A program made the translations under genes and the position numbers. A stretch of DNA of 8,343 nucleotides, from assembly GCA_021784495.1 (NCBI GenBank), contig JAJXSQ010000080.1, positions 1-8,343 of the forward strand, in the 5' to 3' direction. Below the pieces are notes generated by a model. The model saw only the letters and a program-made list of their open reading frames with translations. It was not told the origin of the DNA and did no database searches. Within the stretch, counting starts at the first letter, position 1, and every line of letters begins with the position of its first letter. This stretch comes from Myxococcales bacterium (GTDB lineage Bacteria; Myxococcota; Myxococcia; Myxococcales; Anaeromyxobacteraceae). Shown here piece after piece: positions 5,165-8,343 of the stretch.

Positions 5165-6310
5165 ATGGACTCCAGCGATCACCAGGCCATCCGGCGGCTC
5201 CTCGACGAGTACCTCCTGCGCTACGGCTCCCGGGACGACCGGCTCACCGACTCCTTCAGCGAGGACTTCTCGGGCTTCACCGGCGGTGGAGACACCCTGG
5301 TCAAGGACCGCGGGGAGTGGATCGCGATCACCCGCCAGGACTTCGCGCAGGTCCCCGGCCCCATCCGCCTCGAGCTGAAGGACGTCGCGCTCCAGTCCCT
5401 GGCGGAGACGGTCGCCGTCGCCACCGCCTTCCTCGCGATCCACCTGCCGATCGAGGATCACGTCCTCTCGCGGGAGACGGCCCGCCTGGTGCTGATCTTC
5501 CGGAGGGAGGCGGCGAGCTGGAGGATCACCCACAGCAGCATCTCCATCCCCTACCACCTGGTCGGCGAGGGCGAGGTCTACCCGCTCCGGGAGCTGGCGC
5601 GCCGCACGCGGATCCTGGAGGAGCTGGTCGCCGAGCGGACCCGGCAGCTCTCCGAGGCGAACGCCGTCCTGGCGCGGGAGGTCGCGGAGCGCACCCGGAC
5701 CGAGGCGCGGCTCCGGGAGAGCGAGGCGCTGTACCGGTCGATCCTGGACGCGTCCCCCGACGACATCACCATCGCCGACCTCGAGGGGCGGGTCCAGATG
5801 GTCTCGCCCGCCGCGCTCTCCATGTTCGGCTTCGACGACCCGGAGCAGGGCAAGGGGCGCCTGGTCACCGACTTCCTCGCGCCCGAGGACCGGGAGCGGG
5901 CGATGTCCCGGGTCGCGCTGCTCTTCCAGGGCGTCCCTTCCGGCCCGAGCGAGTACCGCGGCCTGCGCCGGGACGGGACCACCTTCGACATCGAGGTCAA
6001 CAGCGCCCTCCTCCGGGACGCCGGGGGGCGGCCGCTCAAGCTCCTGGTGATCGCCCGCGACATCACCGCCCGCAAGCAGACCGAGGCCGCGCTGCGCAAG
6101 GCCGTCGCCCAGATCCGGACGCTGCACGGCCTCCTCCCCATCTGCATGCACTGCAAGCAGATCCGGGACGACCGGGGCCACTGGAGCCCGGTGGAGGTCT
6201 ACGTCCGCGAGCGCACCGACGCCGAGTTCAGCCACGGCCTCTGCCCCAGCTGCCTCGCGGCGCGCTACCCCGACTTCGAGAAGGACGGCGAGGAGCCCTC
6301 CCGGCCCTGA
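5165..6310 (+). CDS. NTF2/SnoaL-like, coiled coil, PAS and C-terminal zinc-motif signalling protein
   Basis: A 381-residue soluble protein. The start is the ATG at 5165, where protein-like sequence begins; the ribosome binding site is only the G-rich run at 5150-5158. Residues 5-130 resemble the SnoaL_3/NTF2-like fold: 'AIRRLLDEYLLRYGSRD', 'GGGDTLVKDRGEW', 'SWRITHSSISIPY'. These domains often bind small molecules in a conical pocket. Residues 143-190 form a charged coiled coil (LEELVAERTRQLSEANAVL), as in many sensor kinases between input and output. Residues 187-303 are a PAS domain ending in the PAC-like 'LKLLVIARDITARKQ'. The tail, residues 316-370, has Cys327-x2-Cys330 and Cys360-x2-Cys363 with His329 and His357 in 'LPICMHCKQIRDD' and 'FSHGLCPSC'. 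I recognise this as a recurrent C-terminal element of PAS proteins, probably zinc-binding and of unproven function. There is no kinase, GGDEF, HTH or methyl-accepting domain, so output must go through a partner; the divergent histidine kinase is the obvious candidate. Confidence 0.88.
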   Translation: MDSSDHQAIRRLLDEYLLRYGSRDDRLTDSFSEDFSGFTGGGDTLVKDRGEWIAITRQDFAQVPGPIRLELKDVALQSLAETVAVATAFLAIHLPIEDHVLSRETARLVLIFRREAASWRITHSSISIPYHLVGEGEVYPLRELARRTRILEELVAERTRQLSEANAVLAREVAERTRTEARLRESEALYRSILDASPDDITIADLEGRVQMVSPAALSMFGFDDPEQGKGRLVTDFLAPEDRERAMSRVALLFQGVPSGPSEYRGLRRDGTTFDIEVNSALLRDAGGRPLKLLVIARDITARKQTEAALRKAVAQIRTLHGLLPICMHCKQIRDDRGHWSPVEVYVRERTDAEFSHGLCPSCLAARYPDFEKDGEEPSRP

Positions 6311-6317
6311 GGGGGCG

Positions 6318-6372
6318 ACCCGCGGCGGGGGCGCGCAGCCGCGGCCGGGCGGGGGCGCGCGCGTCCGCGGGT
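6318..6372. repeat. GC-rich repeats between the PAS gene and mdcA
   Basis: CGGGGGCGCGC occurs twice (6326-6336, 6350-6360), 24 bases apart. Both copies lie inside an 8-base inverted repeat, ACCCGCGG (6318-6325) / CCGCGGGT (6365-6372), whose right arm touches the mdcA -35 box. This may serve as the terminator of the PAS gene or may be chance in very GC-rich DNA. Confidence 0.3.
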
Positions 6373-6401
6373 TGACGCGCGCATGCTGCGTCTTGTATAC
6401 A
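6372..6401 (+). promoter_or_regulatory. Predicted sigma70-type promoter of the mdc operon
   Basis: TTGACG (6372-6377, five of six to consensus) is followed after 18 bases by TATACA (6396-6401, four of six). Transcription would start near 6408, about 25 bases before the mdcA ATG, enough for the GGAGG at 6424-6428. It is one of the few A/T-containing patches in the region, and it overlaps the operator-like dyad at 6391-6405. Confidence 0.6.
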
Positions 6402-6405
6402 CAAG
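6391..6405. promoter_or_regulatory. GntR-type (MatR/MdcY-like) operator over the mdcA -10 box
   Basis: TCTTGTATACACAA (6391-6404) contains the perfect palindrome TGTATACA (6394-6401) and a second dyad CTTG/CAAG (6392-6395, 6402-6405). From memory, MatR of Rhizobium leguminosarum protects a site reading TCTTGTATACACGA, and MdcY of Acinetobacter binds a TTGTATACAA-type palindrome; both are GntR-family malonate regulators. Here 13 of 14 bases fit the recalled MatR site. Overlap with the -10 box predicts repression relieved by malonate or a derivative. No regulator gene is in the window. Confidence 0.62.
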
Positions 6406-6432
6406 GCGCGACCGACGGTCTTCGGAGGCCGG

Positions 6433-8097
6433 ATGGAGCTCCTGCAGCAGGCGGACGCGGCACCCAGGCGATCCTGGCGCACCCTGGCCGCGCGGAAGGC
6501 GGCCCGGCTGGCGCGCGCCGCGCCCTTCCTGACCGGGAAGACCGTCCGCACCGACCGGATCGTCGAGGCGCTCGAGGCGGTGCTCGAGCCCGGCGACCGC
6601 GTGGCGCTCGAGGGGGACAACCAGAAGCAGGCCGACTTCCTCTCGCGGTCGCTCGCCCGCGTCGACCCGGCGAAGGTCCACGACCTGCACCTGCTCATCT
6701 CGAGCATCAGCCGCCGCGAGCACCTCGACCTGTTCGAGCGCGGCGTCGCCCGCCGGGTGGACTTCGCCTTCGCCGGGCCGCAGAGCGTGCGGCTGGCGCA
6801 GCTGCTCGAGGACCACCGGCTGGAGATCGGCGCCATCCACACCTACGTCGAGCTGTACGCGCGGATGTTCGTCGACCTGACGCCGCACGTCGCCCTGGTC
6901 TGCGCCGAGCAGGCCGACGCCGCCGGGAACCTCTACACCGGGCCGAACACCGAGGACACGCCCACCATCGTGGAGGCGGCGGCCTTCCGGCACGGGCTGG
7001 TCATCGCCCAGGTGAACGAGCTCTCCGAGGCGCTCCCGCGGGTGGACATCCCGGGGTCCTGGGTGGATCTGGTGGTGGTGGCCGACCGCCCCTTCGCGGT
7101 CGAGCCGCTCTTCACGCGCGACCCGCGCCACGTGAACGAGCTGCAGATCCTCATGGGGATGATGGTGATCCGCGGCATCTACGAGCGCCACGGCGTCACC
7201 TCGCTCAACCACGGCATCGGCTTCGACACCGCGGCCATCGAGCTCCTCCTCCCCACCTACGGCGCGTCGCTCGGCCTGCGCGGCAAGATCTGCCGGAACT
7301 GGACGCTCAACCCGCACCCGACGCTCATCCCGGCCATCGAGAGCGGCTGGGTCGAGAGCGTCCACTGCTTCGGCAGCGAGGTCGGGATGGAGGCCTACAC
7401 CCGCGCGCGCCCCGACGTGTTCTTCACCGGGCCGGACGGGAGCCTCCGGTCGAACCGGGTGCTCTGCCAGCTCGCCGGCCAGTACGGCGTGGACCTCTTC
7501 ATCGGCTCGACGCTGCAGATGGACGGCGACGGCAACTCCTCGACGGTGACCCTCGGCCGCCTGGCCGGCTTCGGCGGCGCGCCGAACATGGGGCACGACC
7601 CCGGCGGCCGCCGCCACGCCTCGCCGGCCTGGCTCGACCTGATCACCGGCGAGGGGGACGTGGTGCGCGGGCGCAAGCTCGTCGTGCAGCTCGCCGAGAC
7701 CTTCCAGAAGGGCGGTCAGCCGGTGATCGTCGAGTCGCTGGACGCGGTCCAGGTCGGCCGGGCCGCCGGGATGCCGATCGCGCCGGTGATGATCTACGGC
7801 GACGACGTGACCCACGTGGTCACCGAGGAGGGGATCGCCTACCTCTACAAGGCCCAGGGCGCGGAGGAGCGCCGCGCCGCCATCGCCGCCGTCGCCGGGG
7901 CGACGCCGATCGGGCTGCGGGCCGATCCGGGCCGGACCGCGGCGCTGCGCCGGCGCGAGGTGGTGGCCTTCCCCGAGGACCTCGGGGTCCGCCGCGGCGA
8001 CGCGAAGCGGTCCCTCCTCGCCGCCCGCAGCGTCGAGGACCTGGTCGCCTGGTCCGGCGGGCTCTACCGCCCGCCCTCGCGCTTCCGGAGCTGGTGA
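6433..8097 (+). CDS. mdcA: Malonate decarboxylase alpha subunit (acetyl-ACP:malonate ACP transferase)
   Basis: A 554-residue cytoplasmic protein, full length for the family. In the malonate decarboxylase complex it exchanges the acetyl group on the acyl carrier subunit for malonate, giving malonyl-ACP and acetate; the beta/gamma subunits then decarboxylate malonyl-ACP back to acetyl-ACP. Conserved family blocks are easy to read: 'NQKQADFLSRSLARVDP', 'FAFAGPQSVRLAQLLED', 'IGAIHTYVELYARMFVDLTP', 'GNLYTGPNTEDTPTIVEA', 'VDIPGSWVD', 'EPLFTRDPR', 'SLNHGIGFDTAAIELLLPTYG', 'NPHPTLIPAIESGWVES', 'DVFFTGPDGSLRSNR', 'GGAPNMGHDPGGRRHASPAW'. It is of the CoA-transferase fold type. The ATG at 6433 follows GGAGG (6424-6428) by 4 bases. 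It is the first gene of an operon continuing directly into mdcB, and is preceded by its own promoter and operator-like site. Confidence 0.97.
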   Translation: MELLQQADAAPRRSWRTLAARKAARLARAAPFLTGKTVRTDRIVEALEAVLEPGDRVALEGDNQKQADFLSRSLARVDPAKVHDLHLLISSISRREHLDLFERGVARRVDFAFAGPQSVRLAQLLEDHRLEIGAIHTYVELYARMFVDLTPHVALVCAEQADAAGNLYTGPNTEDTPTIVEAAAFRHGLVIAQVNELSEALPRVDIPGSWVDLVVVADRPFAVEPLFTRDPRHVNELQILMGMMVIRGIYERHGVTSLNHGIGFDTAAIELLLPTYGASLGLRGKICRNWTLNPHPTLIPAIESGWVESVHCFGSEVGMEAYTRARPDVFFTGPDGSLRSNRVLCQLAGQYGVDLFIGSTLQMDGDGNSSTVTLGRLAGFGGAPNMGHDPGGRRHASPAWLDLITGEGDVVRGRKLVVQLAETFQKGGQPVIVESLDAVQVGRAAGMPIAPVMIYGDDVTHVVTEEGIAYLYKAQGAEERRAAIAAVAGATPIGLRADPGRTAALRRREVVAFPEDLGVRRGDAKRSLLAARSVEDLVAWSGGLYRPPSRFRSW

Positions 8098-8099
8098 CC

Positions 8100-8343
8100 A
8101 TGCCCTCCCTCGCCCGGGCCCCTTCGCCCCCGGCGCCGGCCGCCGGCCCCGCGGCGCTCGCCGGGCACGCGGTCGCCGCGCTGGTGGACGAGGCGCAGCT
8201 CACCCCCAAGCCCGGGCTGGTGGACCGGCGCGGCAGCGGCGCCGACGCCGACCTCGACCTCGAGACCATGCTCGCCTCCGCCCGGGCGCTGCGCGGCGCC
8301 TTCGCCGCGATGGCGGCCGCCGCCGCCGGGCGAGCGCCCGGCC
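8100..8343 (+). CDS. mdcB: Triphosphoribosyl-dephospho-CoA synthase MdcB (5' part)
   Basis: Only the first 81 codons are present; the gene runs off the window end. The ATG at 8100 lies 2 bases after the mdcA stop, with GGAG (8087-8090) inside the mdcA end as ribosome binding site, so the two are surely co-transcribed. After a Pro/Ala-rich start, residues 24-70 carry the MdcB/CitG signature: 'AALVDEAQLTPKPGLVDRRGSG' and 'DLDLETMLASARALRGAF'. The enzyme makes 2'-(5''-triphosphoribosyl)-3'-dephospho-CoA from ATP and dephospho-CoA, the prosthetic group precursor for the malonate decarboxylase acyl carrier subunit. One deviation: the motif usually reads G-S/A-H, but here it is GSGAD (Asp49). Confidence 0.93.
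   Translation, partial: MPSLARAPSPPAPAAGPAALAGHAVAALVDEAQLTPKPGLVDRRGSGADADLDLETMLASARALRGAFAAMAAAAAGRAPG

Noticed and set aside
2914..6375. 1153-codon open frame on the plus strand
   Set aside because: It runs antisense to the histidine kinase and then out of frame through the PAS gene. The translation is Arg/Pro/Gly-rich without domains; it is a GC-bias shadow.
6265..7815. 516-codon open frame on the minus strand
   Set aside because: Antisense shadow of mdcA, low-complexity Arg/Val/Asp/His-rich translation, no ribosome binding site, while mdcA is unmistakable.

Overview
The window is very GC-rich (well above 70% by eye), with strong G/C third-position bias and long open antisense frames. 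Together with cysteine-rich lipoproteins, collar-type fibre proteins and PAS-based signalling proteins, this suggests a high-GC myxobacterium-like or deltaproteobacterial chromosome; an Anaeromyxobacter-type host is one plausible guess that cannot be proven here. There are seven credible genes, the last cut by the window edge. No tRNA, rRNA, CRISPR array, transposase or phage block is visible.

Left part (1-1570): a TTG-started small lipoprotein carrying a duplicated ASSAHYRL segment overlaps by 4 bases (ATGA) a secreted protein with a C-terminal phage tail-collar domain. The two look like a translationally coupled surface-fibre cassette. Convergent to them is a cysteine-rich lipoprotein gene on the minus strand. 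Middle left (1571-2793): a complete NADP-dependent aldo/keto reductase of the YajO type, on its own.

Middle (2794-6310): two divergently transcribed signalling genes flank a 376-base intergenic region. The minus-strand gene is a soluble PAS-PAS histidine kinase with a C-terminal receiver. The plus-strand gene encodes an NTF2/SnoaL-like domain, a coiled coil, a PAS domain and a C-terminal four-cysteine, probably zinc-binding motif, with no kinase or other known output domain. The region between them holds a candidate promoter for the kinase, a perfect 15-base palindrome, helically phased GGATC boxes, and a run of nine G just before the start codon of the PAS gene.

Right part (6311-8343): start of a malonate decarboxylase operon: mdcA (complete) and mdcB (5' part). 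Just upstream of mdcA, a sigma70-like promoter overlaps an A/T-rich dyad, TCTTGTATACACAA. It closely resembles the operators I recall for the GntR-family malonate regulators MatR and MdcY, so malonate-responsive repression is likely, by a regulator encoded outside the window.

The best leads for something little described are the divergent kinase / NTF2-PAS-zinc pair with its structured intergenic region, and the coupled lipoprotein-fibre cassette. The malonate operon itself is a known pathway with a recognisable regulatory site.
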